Origin: Mesonia profundi
GTDB taxonomy: Bacteria > Bacteroidota > Bacteroidia > Flavobacteriales > Flavobacteriaceae
DNA length: 64,000 nt
Reading direction: 5' to 3'
Assembly (NCBI RefSeq): GCF_031085155.1
Contig: NZ_JAVHUL010000001.1
Span: 144,563-208,562, forward strand
The notes beneath the pieces are model-generated. The model worked only from the letters and a program-made list of their open reading frames with translations. It did no database searches and had not been told where the DNA came from. Position 1 is the first letter of the stretch; each line of letters begins with the position of its first letter. This document shows positions 44,139-51,873 of this stretch, in pieces. Position numbers and translations under genes: made by a program.

Positions 44139-44341
44139 ATCAATAAAAAAGAAATGAGCCATGCGAGAAATGCGCCTATACCTAAAACGCCCATCCATAT
44201 ATATTCCCCTATGGTTTTAAAGAAATCTAAAACAGGCTTAGAAGTTGTTTTTTTAGATTTAAGCTTAGCTTCTGGGGAATCGTTTTTTTTAGTTTCTACC
44301 GGCTCTTCCATATGCCTAGATTTTTCAGTAAACATACCCAT
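44135..44341 (-). CDS. Small membrane-anchored protein
   Basis: 68 residues: a charged cytoplasmic part rich in Lys, Glu and Ser ('EEPVETKKNDSPEAKLKSKK') and a single C-terminal hydrophobic segment ('YIWMGVLGIGAFLAWLISFLLI', shown in part: GVLGIGAFLAWLISF). The stop codon overlaps the next start as ATGA, so translation is coupled to the 121-residue membrane protein. An ATG two codons in is an equal start choice. Unknown function. Confidence 0.6.
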   Translation of the reverse strand: MGMFTEKSRHMEEPVETKKNDSPEAKLKSKKTTSKPVLDFFKTIGEYIWMGVLGIGAFLAWLISFLLI

Positions 44342-44422
44342 TTTTAAGCGTGTAAAAAAATCCGCTTTAGCGAAAAAGAATATAGATTAACTAGAAAAAT
44401 AGTATCTTTAAAATACAAATCT

Positions 44423-45112
44423 ATGATGATGAAAACAAATCTATTTTTAGTTGGCTTTCTTTTATTCTTATTTTCTAATCATTCTAGTTACGCCCAACAA
44501 GAAACTGCGGCCATAAGCTACTTGGCTTTGGGCGATTCTTATACAATAGGAGAAAGTGTGCTAGAAAGTGAAAGATGGCCGATGCAATTGGCGCTTCGGT
44601 TGGAGGAAGATGGAATGCAAATAAGACAGCCCAACATCATCGCGAAAACAGGTTGGCGCACCGATGAACTTTTGCAAGCCATGCAAGAGCAACTTGGTGA
44701 TAAAAAGTACGATCTCGTTTCTGTGCTTATTGGCGTCAACAATCAATATCAAGGTGTGGAGTTATCGGTTTATAAGAAAGAGTTTAAAGAGATTTTAGAA
44801 AAAGCCATTCCCTATGGGGAACAAGGAAAACGAAGTGTTTTTGTGCTCAGCATCCCCGACTATGGAGTCACTCCTTTTGGAAAAGAATCTGATAAAAAGA
44901 ACATTTCTAAAGAAGTTAGGGCTTACAATAAGGCGGCAAGAAAGATTGCTAAAGAGATGGAAGTTTCGTTTTACGATATTACGCCTATTTCAAAAAAAGC
45001 AGCTCAAGACTTAAGTCTTGTAGCTGAAGATGAATTGCACCCCAGCGGTAAAATGTACGCGTTGTGGGTAGAAAAAATATATACTAAGATTCAGCAAATT
45101 GTATTACGCTAA
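44423..45112 (+). CDS. Exported SGNH/GDSL hydrolase
   Basis: 229 residues from a triple ATG. Signal peptide 'LFLVGFLLFLFSNHSSYAQ'; block I 'YLALGDSYTIGES' with the Ser nucleophile, block II Gly in 'AKTGWRTDELLQ', block III Asn in 'LIGVNNQYQG', block V Asp-x-x-His in 'AEDELHPSGKMY'. The family deacetylates or esterolyses sugars, lipids or lipoproteins in the periplasm. Short motif spacing fits the TAP/lysophospholipase type. Its TAA overlaps the next ATG by one base (TAATG), so it is probably coupled to the DUF2851 gene, an odd pairing. Confidence 0.88.
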   Translation: MMMKTNLFLVGFLLFLFSNHSSYAQQETAAISYLALGDSYTIGESVLESERWPMQLALRLEEDGMQIRQPNIIAKTGWRTDELLQAMQEQLGDKKYDLVSVLIGVNNQYQGVELSVYKKEFKEILEKAIPYGEQGKRSVFVLSIPDYGVTPFGKESDKKNISKEVRAYNKAARKIAKEMEVSFYDITPISKKAAQDLSLVAEDELHPSGKMYALWVEKIYTKIQQIVLR

Positions 45113-46386
45113 TGAAAGAAGATTTTCTACATTATCTATGGAAGTTTAAAAAGTTCGACTTTTTAAACGCCCTTACCGCTCAAGGAGAAACACTCCAAAT
45201 CCTTCAAGTGGGAAATCATAATGAAACAAAGTCTGGGCCAGATTTTTTTAATGCAAAACTTAGAATAGGAAATCAGGTTTGGGCTGGCAATGTAGAGATT
45301 CATATTAATTCTAGCGACTGGTACGCGCATCATCATGAAGAAGATCCTGCTTATGATAATGTGATTTTACACGTAGTCTGGAAACACGATGTGGAGGTTT
45401 TTAGAGAGAATAATACGCCTATTGCCACCTTGCAGCTATCTGATTTTGCTTCCGCGGAAGCGTTAAAAAACTACCTGGAATTGGTAGAGAAAGCTAATTA
45501 CAATTGGATCAATTGTGAGAAAGACCTTGCATCGGTTTCTGGCTTTATCGTTAAAAACTGGTTGGAACGTCTATATATAGAGCGTTTACAAGAGAAAACA
45601 AAAGTGATTCAGGCGGCGTTGACTTCTTCCAGAAATGATTGGGAAGCGGTTTGTTTTCAGTTACTGGCGAAGAATTTTGGCTTGAATGTCAACGGAAAAG
45701 CATTTTTTGTCATGGCTTCTGCACTTCCTTTTTCCGTAGTAAGAAAAATGAGAGATCAAGAGGAGCTAGAAGCTTTATTTTTTGGTATGTTACAAATGTT
45801 TCCTAAGGAATTTGACGATGTTTATGTGCTTCGGCTCAAGGAGAGTTTTGAATACCAAAAAAAGAAATACAAATTGGAACCGGTAGAACAACAAGTGGCT
45901 TACTTTAGGTTAAGACCACCTAATTTTCCGAGTATTAGATTGGCTCAGCTGGCATTTATCTATGCTACTTCTCAAAATATATTTTTAAAGTTGATGCAAT
46001 TAAAAACAAGAAAGGAAATTCACGCGTTATTTAAAGTGGAAGTTTCGGACTATTGGAAAAATCATTTCAACTTTGGAAAAGAAAGCAAAAGCAGTGCTAA
46101 AGTATTATCACCAGGCTTTATTGATCTATTGATCATCAATACGATTGTGCCCTTAAAATTTCATTTTGCAAGTTTAAAAAGCAATTCGGCTACAGAAGAA
46201 TGCTTTTCTCTTTTAAATGAGTTGCCCAAAGAGAAAAACGCCACCATTGAAAAGTTTAATGAGTTGCGTCCAAAGATGGCTACATCGGCCTTAGAATCTC
46301 AGGCCTTATTGCATCTAAAGCCCAATTATTGCGATCAAAACAAATGTCTGCATTGTGCCATAGGTTTGAGTTTATTAAAAAAATAA
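45112..46386 (+). CDS. DUF2851 family protein
   Basis: 424 residues, soluble, no signal peptide. The start 'MKEDFLHYLWKFKKFD' and 'SGPDFFNAKLRIGNQVWAGNVEIHINSSDWYAHHH' (shown: GPDFFNAKL, WAGNVEIHINSSDWYAH) are the conserved face of the family, with Asp, Glu and His suggestive of a nuclease-like or hydrolytic metal site. 'NVILHVVWKHDVEV' follows. A Cys cluster ends the protein ('CDQNKCLHCAIG'). The role is not known to me; the PD-(D/E)xK-like 'GPDF...VEIH' arrangement is an inference. The palindrome at 45448 encodes Ala-Ser-Ala-Glu-Ala in this gene. Confidence 0.82.
   Translation: MKEDFLHYLWKFKKFDFLNALTAQGETLQILQVGNHNETKSGPDFFNAKLRIGNQVWAGNVEIHINSSDWYAHHHEEDPAYDNVILHVVWKHDVEVFRENNTPIATLQLSDFASAEALKNYLELVEKANYNWINCEKDLASVSGFIVKNWLERLYIERLQEKTKVIQAALTSSRNDWEAVCFQLLAKNFGLNVNGKAFFVMASALPFSVVRKMRDQEELEALFFGMLQMFPKEFDDVYVLRLKESFEYQKKKYKLEPVEQQVAYFRLRPPNFPSIRLAQLAFIYATSQNIFLKLMQLKTRKEIHALFKVEVSDYWKNHFNFGKESKSSAKVLSPGFIDLLIINTIVPLKFHFASLKSNSATEECFSLLNELPKEKNATIEKFNELRPKMATSALESQALLHLKPNYCDQNKCLHCAIGLSLLKK
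45448..45461. repeat. Palindrome GCTTCCGCGGAAGC, copy 3
   Basis: Third perfect copy, within the DUF2851 gene, again encoding Ala-Ser-Ala-Glu-Ala although now on the plus strand. Confidence 0.85.
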
Positions 46387-46417
46387 CCTGCAACTATAAA
46401 GGCTGCAGGTTATTTTC
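46382..46417. terminator. Bidirectional terminator overlapping the DUF2851 stop
   Basis: AATAACCTGCA and TGCAGGTTATT pair across an 11-base loop, with A-rich and T-rich sides; serves the rightward gene and the leftward dodecin. Confidence 0.75.
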
Positions 46418-46436
46418 TAGTTTACATGGAAACTAT

Positions 46437-46637
46437 TTATTCTTTTATAAAAGAAATTTTAGCCGTAACTCTATAAGACTTTATCTTATTATCTTCTACT
46501 TGAGCTTTCATTTCTTTTACATAAACAGATTTGATGTTCTTAACGCTTTTAGCGGCTTCGGATACAGCGTTGTTGACGGCGTCATCAAAACTTTTATTAG
46601 AACTTGCGATTACTTCAATAATTTTTACAACTGACAT
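46437..46637 (-). CDS. Dodecin (flavin-binding storage protein)
   Basis: 66 residues from the ATG at 46637 ('MSVVKIIEVIASSNKSFDDAV'); an upstream in-frame TTG/ATG adds nine unlike residues and is rejected. The fold is one helix between beta strands: 'SFDDAVNNAVSEAAKSV', then 'IKSVYVKEMKAQVED' and 'YRVTAKISFI'. Twelve copies form a hollow shell that binds flavins and buffers free FMN or FAD in the cytoplasm. Length matches the family. Single gene with its own terminator. Confidence 0.9.
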   Translation of the reverse strand: MSVVKIIEVIASSNKSFDDAVNNAVSEAAKSVKNIKSVYVKEMKAQVEDNKIKSYRVTAKISFIKE

Positions 46638-46817
46638 AGTTTTTGGTTTTAGTAAATTAAACAATTAATCTCAAGTTAATATTTACTTACGACGTAAGAA
46701 AATCTTTAACAAAATAATAGAACTTATGCGCCGTTTCTTTTAAATTTTCTTAAAACAAGTATTTTGAAGCTTAAAATGATTCTTAGGTCATGATTTGAGT
46801 TAACTTTGTTTTAGTGT

Positions 46818-46825
46818 TATATTTG
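46818..46825 (+). promoter_or_regulatory. -7 box TATATTTG of the PspC-domain gene
   Basis: Consensus -7 element 14 bp before the ATG at 46840; AGAGG lies just before the start. Confidence 0.55.
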
Positions 46826-46839
46826 TAAAAATTAGAGGT

Positions 46840-47061
46840 ATGGTTTCTCCTATAAGGTATTATTTTGAACGTAACGGTTTTTATGTGAGTTCCCGTTTTG
46901 CAGATCGCTTGGGAATGAAGGTGAAAAGCGTGCGTCTCTTTTTTATATACTTGTCGTTTGCAACCTTGGGGATTGGCTTTGCCGTTTACCTAACTTTGGC
47001 CTTTTGGCTCAAGTTAAAAGACTTGGTCTATACCAAGCGAACTTCTGTTTTTGATTTATAA
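46840..47061 (+). CDS. PspC-domain small membrane protein
   Basis: 73 residues consisting of one PspC domain: 'GFYVSSRFADRLGMKVKSVRLFFIYLSFATLGIGF' (shown: YVSSRFADRLGMKVKSVRL) and a hydrophobic segment ending 'YLTLAFWLKLKDLVYTKR'. In Bacteroidota this short version is common as a stand-alone membrane protein; in other bacteria PspC takes part in the envelope-stress (phage-shock) response. No pspA lies near. It is transcribed singly. Confidence 0.85.
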   Translation: MVSPIRYYFERNGFYVSSRFADRLGMKVKSVRLFFIYLSFATLGIGFAVYLTLAFWLKLKDLVYTKRTSVFDL

Positions 47062-47303
47062 TAGTAGAATCAAAGTGGGTTTCTTTCTAAGAAAAAAATT
47101 TTATAAATATTGGTAACTACTTCAGGCTAGCTAAGCATAATAAGAGATTCAGATTCAAAATAACATATTTTGAATACACACAAGACTTAACAAAATCTTT
47201 ACATTTTAAGAGCAATCATTTTGATATAGTAAGTTTTTTTTTGATATTGCTGCGGATTAAACTTAATCCCTTCCGAAATTTACTTAATAAATAATTATAT
47301 CTT

Positions 47304-49424
47304 ATGAGAAAGTACTTACTTTCAGCATTATTTTTATGTACTACTATAGTTGCGATTCAGGCTCAAGTTAATGTAAGAGCACAAGACAATACAGGAGATA
47401 GAGATAGTCAGGCTTTAAAAGTAAAGTCTGAGATCATCAACCCATCAGACCTTATTAATGACGGGGAAATTAGACTGGAAGTTACAGGAGGGGTGGAGCC
47501 TTACACGTACAAATGGAGCAATCAAGAAACTTCATTAACCTCAAATAAAGCATCAAAATTAACCGAAGGAATTGATTATACGGTCATCATTACTGATGCT
47601 GGTCAAAACACGGTTACCAAATCTTACCGTATTCCTGCGGAATCGATAACAGAGAATTTTAATGGTGCTTTTACTCCGATTGTGGATAATATGGGCGCCA
47701 TTCTTTTTTGGGATCCATTTACAGCGATAGGGGTTTACGATCCTATTGTTTATGCCGATGAAAAAAATGTATCTATTCCGGGTTGGGAAAATGGAATAGA
47801 AGATAAATTTATTCTTAAATCTTGGAATATAGCTGAAGGTTCTCACGTAGCTAAAGGAGATGTGATCGCTGTTATTTCTTCGGAAAAAAGAGGAGATATT
47901 GAAGTAAAGTCAACCACTAGTGGGGAATTAAAACATCTGGTAAAAGATGGAGAGAGTATTTTTGATTACACGAATACAGAAGATTTAATTGAGACGGGAG
48001 CGCATTATTTTGCACGTTTACAATATGATGAACCTGTAATTTTAACGCACCCTAACGGGGATCCTCAATCACATAACATTCCTTTTATTGTAGTTTGGTT
48101 GGTGGTAGGAGCGGCATTCTTTACGGTTAGAATGGGCTTTATTAACTTTAGAGGATTTAGACATGCCCTAGACTTGGCAAAAGGGAAATATGATGATCCA
48201 GATGCGCCAGGAAGTATTACTCACTTTCAAGCTTTATCTACCGCAGTTTCTGCTACTGTAGGTCTCGGGAATATTGCTGGGGTTGCAGTCGCCATTTCTT
48301 TAGGAGGGGCAGGAGCCACTTTCTGGATGGTTTTAGCTGGATTTTTGGGAATGTCTTCCAAATTTGTAGAATGTACCTTGGGAGTAAAGTATAGATTTAT
48401 TAGTAAAGAAGGAAAGATATTTGGAGGTCCTATGAATTACCTTCGCTATGGATTAGAGAAAAGAAATTTAGCAGGTTTAGGTAAATTTCTGGCTGGATTT
48501 TTTGCTGTATTAGGAGTAGGAGCCTCTTTTGGAGGAGGAAATATGTTCCAGGCCAACCAGTCTTTTGAGATTCTATCTGGTCAATTTCCGGCTTTGGTAG
48601 GAAATGGGTTTTGGTTTGGTCTTATCGTTTCTGTATTGGTAGGAGTTGTAATTATTGGAGGAATTAGTAGTATTGCTAAAGTAACCGGGAAAGTGGTTCC
48701 CTTTATGGCTGCCGTATATGTATTAGGAGCTTTAGTGGTGATAGGAATAAATATAGAAAATATAGGGCCGGCGTTTACGGCTATTTTTGAAGGTGCATTT
48801 AATCCTACTGCTCTTAAAGGAGGAGTCATTGGAGTTTTAATTGTTGGATTTCAACGTGCAGCTTTTTCCAATGAGGCTGGAGTTGGATCGGCTGCGATTG
48901 CGCATAGTGCCGCAAAAACAAATCATCCGCCGTCTGAAGGTTTTGTAGCTTTATTAGAGCCTTTTATTGATACGGTTGTGGTTTGTACCTTAACGGCATT
49001 GGTATTGATTTTTACAGGAATGCATGAAGTAGAAGGTATTGGCGGCGTTCAATTAACTTCTGAAGCTTTTGCAAGTGTAATTTCTTGGTTCCCGTACGTA
49101 TTATCTGTAGCCGTATTCTTATTTGCTTTTTCTACGATGATTTCTTGGTCTTATTACGGAATGAGAGCTTGGACTTACTTATTTGGACGAAGCAATAAAT
49201 CAGAATTTATCTATAAGATGTTATTCTTAGTATTTGTAGTGGTAGGAGCTTCTATTAGTTTAGGTGCGGTATTGGTATTCTCAGATATGATGATTCTAGC
49301 GATGTCATTCCCTAATATTATAGGAATGTATATTCTCTCTGGAGAAGTGCGAGAAGACTTACGCGAATACTTTAAAAAGCTAAAAGCAGGAGAACTATTT
49401 AAGAAACAAAAAATCGTTTCTTAA
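47304..49424 (+). CDS. Alanine/glycine:cation symporter with N-terminal SprB-like and lipoyl-like domains, paralogue 2
   Basis: 706 residues with the same five-part plan as the gene at 41369: signal peptide, SprB-like repeat ('VEPYTYKWSNQETSLTSN'), 'LFWDPFTAIGVYDPIVY', lipoyl-like hairpin ('WNIAEGSHVAKGDVIAVI', 'TSGELKHLVKDGESIF'), and the AGCS transporter from about residue 250 ('ATVGLGNIAGVAVAISLGG', 'EAGVGSAAIAHSAAKTN'). The transporter parts agree almost throughout and the N-terminal parts less, as after a duplication followed by divergence. The second copy has Lys in 'SSEKRGDIEVKS', near where lipoyl domains have the modified Lys. Followed after 14 bp by the helix-hairpin-helix gene. Confidence 0.93.
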   Translation: MRKYLLSALFLCTTIVAIQAQVNVRAQDNTGDRDSQALKVKSEIINPSDLINDGEIRLEVTGGVEPYTYKWSNQETSLTSNKASKLTEGIDYTVIITDAGQNTVTKSYRIPAESITENFNGAFTPIVDNMGAILFWDPFTAIGVYDPIVYADEKNVSIPGWENGIEDKFILKSWNIAEGSHVAKGDVIAVISSEKRGDIEVKSTTSGELKHLVKDGESIFDYTNTEDLIETGAHYFARLQYDEPVILTHPNGDPQSHNIPFIVVWLVVGAAFFTVRMGFINFRGFRHALDLAKGKYDDPDAPGSITHFQALSTAVSATVGLGNIAGVAVAISLGGAGATFWMVLAGFLGMSSKFVECTLGVKYRFISKEGKIFGGPMNYLRYGLEKRNLAGLGKFLAGFFAVLGVGASFGGGNMFQANQSFEILSGQFPALVGNGFWFGLIVSVLVGVVIIGGISSIAKVTGKVVPFMAAVYVLGALVVIGINIENIGPAFTAIFEGAFNPTALKGGVIGVLIVGFQRAAFSNEAGVGSAAIAHSAAKTNHPPSEGFVALLEPFIDTVVVCTLTALVLIFTGMHEVEGIGGVQLTSEAFASVISWFPYVLSVAVFLFAFSTMISWSYYGMRAWTYLFGRSNKSEFIYKMLFLVFVVVGASISLGAVLVFSDMMILAMSFPNIIGMYILSGEVREDLREYFKKLKAGELFKKQKIVS

Positions 49425-49438
49425 GAAATATAAATGAT

Positions 49439-50305
49439 ATGAAAACACAATCCCATTTCAGTTTGAGTAAGAATCAACGAAATGGGATTTTGTCTTTTTG
49501 GGTGCTTATAGGTCTTGTCTTTATAGGCCTTTGTTATCAAGATGTTCTTTTTTCTATGAAAGGAAGTGCGGAGCCTAATCAAGAGCAGGTTCAGTTGGTT
49601 CAGCAGAAAATAGATTCTTTAAAGGAGGCGAAGACCAAGAAGGTTTTTAAGATTTATCCTTTTAATCCTAATTTTATAACCGACTATAAAGGCTATACCT
49701 TAGGAATGAGTGTAGAGGAAATAGAACGACTCCATGAGTATAGAGCGAAAGAACAATGGATCAATTCTATTCAGGATTTTAAAAGAGTTACCCAGGTTTC
49801 AGATTCATTACTGCATAAAATTTCTCCTTATTTTAAGTTTCCAGATTGGGTAAAGGAGAATAGAGCCAAAAGACAAAAGATGACTCAAGCACTTCCCAAT
49901 CATTTAAAGAAGGATTTAAATCAAGCTAGTGAGCAAGATTTAATTTCCGTTAAGGGGATTGGAGAAACGTTAGCTAAGAGGATTATTCGGTATAAAATTA
50001 GGATAGGTGGTTTTATAGATGATAGTCAGATTAAAGATGTGTATGGTTTGGGTTATGAGGCCGAAGAAAATTTACTGAATAACTTTACCGTAAAAGACCC
50101 CAAAAAACCGGCGCTGATTAATTTGAATACGGCTACAGTTCTTCAGTTAGCCGAAATCCCTTATTTTGACTATGAGCTCGCTAGAAGTATTGTGAATTAT
50201 AGGAAATTGAATGAAAAAATCGGCTCTTTTGAAGAATTAATTAAAATAGATGGTTTTCCAGGTCATAAAATAGATAGAATACAATTATATTTGACCCTTG
50301 AGTAA
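49439..50305 (+). CDS. Helix-hairpin-helix protein (ComEA-like), membrane-anchored
   Basis: 288 residues. An N-terminal hydrophobic anchor ('GILSFWVLIGLVFIGLCYQ') precedes a charged linker and two HhH units: 'DLNQASEQDLISVKGIGETLAKRIIRYKIRIGGF' (shown: GIGETLAKRIIRYK) and 'INLNTATVLQLAEIPYFDYELARSIVNYRK' (shown: EIPYFDYELARSIVNY). ComEA-type proteins bind DNA at the cell surface during natural transformation; in Bacteroidota this version is near-universal beside the acyl-CoA dehydrogenase and tRNA/tuf genes as I recall, and its exact role is unproven. Probably cotranscribed with the symporter upstream. Confidence 0.85.
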   Translation: MKTQSHFSLSKNQRNGILSFWVLIGLVFIGLCYQDVLFSMKGSAEPNQEQVQLVQQKIDSLKEAKTKKVFKIYPFNPNFITDYKGYTLGMSVEEIERLHEYRAKEQWINSIQDFKRVTQVSDSLLHKISPYFKFPDWVKENRAKRQKMTQALPNHLKKDLNQASEQDLISVKGIGETLAKRIIRYKIRIGGFIDDSQIKDVYGLGYEAEENLLNNFTVKDPKKPALINLNTATVLQLAEIPYFDYELARSIVNYRKLNEKIGSFEELIKIDGFPGHKIDRIQLYLTLE

Positions 50306-50359
50306 GTATTGATAAAAAGCACTTTTTAGAAACTAAAAAGTCCAAAAAAATATAGTTAA

Positions 50360-51526
50360 ATGAACAATATGTATTTTACTGAAGAACACGAACTTTTTAG
50401 ACAAAGTCTTAAAGATTTTTTACAAAAAGAAGTGGTGCCTCATTTAGATAAATGGGAGAAAACGGGTACAATCGAAAGATTTATCTGGGAGAAGTTTGGA
50501 GAGATGGGGTACTTTGGTATCAATTACCCAGAAAAATATGGTGGATTAGAGTTAGATCTTTTCTATACGGTTATCTTCTTAGAGGAGTTGCAAAAAATCA
50601 ACTCTGGTGGATTTGCAGCTGCGATGTGGGCACATGCTTACTTGGCGATGACGCATTTAAACAAAGAGGGTGATGATAGAATAAAGAAAGAATACCTAAC
50701 CCCAAGTATTGAAGGTAAAAAAATAGGTTGTCTTTGTATTACAGAGCCTTTTGGCGGATCTGATGTTGCTGGAATGAAGAGTACAGCGGTTAAAGATGGC
50801 GATTCGTATATCATTAACGGTTCTAAAACTTTTATCACGAACGGAGTTTATTCAGATTATTTGGTAGTGGCAGCAAAAACAGCTCCCGAACTAGGTAATA
50901 AAGGGATGAGTATTTTTGTGATGGATAGAGATACCCCTGGGATCGCTTCTACAAAATTAGATAAGTTAGGGTGGAGAGCTTCAGATACGGCAGAAATTTC
51001 TTTCACTGATGTTAGAATTCCAGCCGAAAATTTAATGGGAGAAGAAGGACAAGGTTTCCCTTACATTATGCAGCATTTTGCTTTAGAGCGTTTGATTATG
51101 GGAATTAACGCCCACGCAAGAACGGAATATGCCTTGGATTATACTTTAGGCTATATGAGCGAAAGAACCGCTTTTGGAAGATCAATAGATAAGTTTCAGG
51201 CATTAAGACACAAAGTAGCAGATATTGCTAGTGAAGTTGAAATGTGTAAGGAATTTAATTACTCGATCGCCAAGAGACTAAATCAAGGTGAATATGTGGT
51301 AAAAGAGGCAAGTATGTCTAAGTTACTTTCTACCAAAATTGCAGATCAAGGTATTTATGACTGTTTACAGCTTTTAGGAGGTTACGGTTATATGGAAGAT
51401 TATCCTTTAGCAAGAATGTTACGTGATAGTCGCTTAGGCCCAATAGGTGGAGGTACCTCTGAAATCTTGAGAGAGATAATCGCCAAAATGATTATCGACA
51501 AGAAAGAGTACAAAGCAGCGACCTAA
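50360..51526 (+). CDS. Acyl-CoA dehydrogenase family protein
   Basis: 388 residues of normal length: 'AAMWAHAYLAMTHL' in the helical N-domain, the FAD-side 'CLCITEPFGGSDVAGMKSTA' (shown: ITEPFGGSDVAGMKS), 'WRASDTAEISFTDVRIP', and C-terminal 'LGGYGYMEDYPLARMLRDSRLGPIGGGTSEI' (shown: GGYGYMEDYPLAR, IGGGTSEI). The Glu of medium-chain enzymes in the last motif is Gly here; the Glu in 'FALERLIMG' instead fits the base of long-chain and isovaleryl-CoA dehydrogenases. It oxidises an acyl-CoA to enoyl-CoA, probably in fatty-acid or branched amino-acid breakdown. The last 50 bp of the gene are repeated downstream (51569-51618). Confidence 0.92.
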   Translation: MNNMYFTEEHELFRQSLKDFLQKEVVPHLDKWEKTGTIERFIWEKFGEMGYFGINYPEKYGGLELDLFYTVIFLEELQKINSGGFAAAMWAHAYLAMTHLNKEGDDRIKKEYLTPSIEGKKIGCLCITEPFGGSDVAGMKSTAVKDGDSYIINGSKTFITNGVYSDYLVVAAKTAPELGNKGMSIFVMDRDTPGIASTKLDKLGWRASDTAEISFTDVRIPAENLMGEEGQGFPYIMQHFALERLIMGINAHARTEYALDYTLGYMSERTAFGRSIDKFQALRHKVADIASEVEMCKEFNYSIAKRLNQGEYVVKEASMSKLLSTKIADQGIYDCLQLLGGYGYMEDYPLARMLRDSRLGPIGGGTSEILREIIAKMIIDKKEYKAAT

Positions 51527-51568
51527 ATTTTGTTGGAGGGAATTATTTTGGTGAAAATCCCATTTTTA

Positions 51569-51618
51569 CGCCAAAATGATTATCGACAAGAAAGAGTACA
51601 AGGCAGCGACCTAAATTT
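51569..51618 (+). repeat. Second copy of the acyl-CoA dehydrogenase gene end
   Basis: 50 bp identical to 51481-51530 except for one A/G change, offset by 88 bp. Both copies contain the stop codon. Confidence 0.95.
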
Positions 51619-51677
51619 GGGTTGTGAAAAATTATATAAAAATTGATTTTTTGTTTCCACGGAAGTAAAAAAAGCAC

Positions 51678-51710
51678 AAAAAGACTCAATCCTCGATTGG
51701 GTCTTTTTTG
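51678..51710 (+). terminator. Terminator of the acyl-CoA dehydrogenase gene
   Basis: AAAAAGACTCAATC, loop CTC, GATTGGGTCTTTTTT. Confidence 0.92.
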
Positions 51711-51767
51711 TTATTCTATATTCCAAATAATACAAGAGGTCTAGAACATAATCTATATTTTCGAAAC

Positions 51768-51871
51768 AAGCCTATGCCATTTGGAGCTGGTAATAGCTCG
51801 AATGGGGGATTTATTGTTTTCTACAACTAAGAATTGGCGATAAAGTGATTAACTTTATCGCCAATTCTTTT
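51768..51871 (+). ncRNA. Candidate small RNA ending in a strong hairpin
   Basis: Between two terminators lies about 105 nt with a possible -7 box (TATATTTT, 51754-51761), a hairpin CCATTTGGAGCT-GGTAAT-AGCTCGAATGG (51777-51805) and a perfect 18-bp terminator stem (51829-51869) with T-run. No open frame fits. Either it is a small RNA, or a regulated leader of the recombinase gene whose ATG is five bases past the stem. No family could be checked. Confidence 0.4.
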
Positions 51872-51873
51872 TT
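51829..51873 (+). terminator. Perfect 18-bp hairpin with T-run just before the recombinase start
   Basis: AAGAATTGGCGATAAAGT, loop GATTA, exact complement, then CTTTTTTATG. The ATG at 51874 follows the stem by four bases, so transcripts passing it would have their ribosome site hidden. Confidence 0.85.

Larger units (their letters stand above)
51527..51873. other. Intergenic region with a duplicated gene end, two terminators and a small-RNA candidate
   Basis: 347 bp between acyl-CoA dehydrogenase and the recombinase. It contains the duplicated gene tail, the hairpins at 51678 and 51829, and the candidate RNA between them. I found no rpsU frame, although rpsU often lies here in related genomes as I recall. 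Confidence 0.5.
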
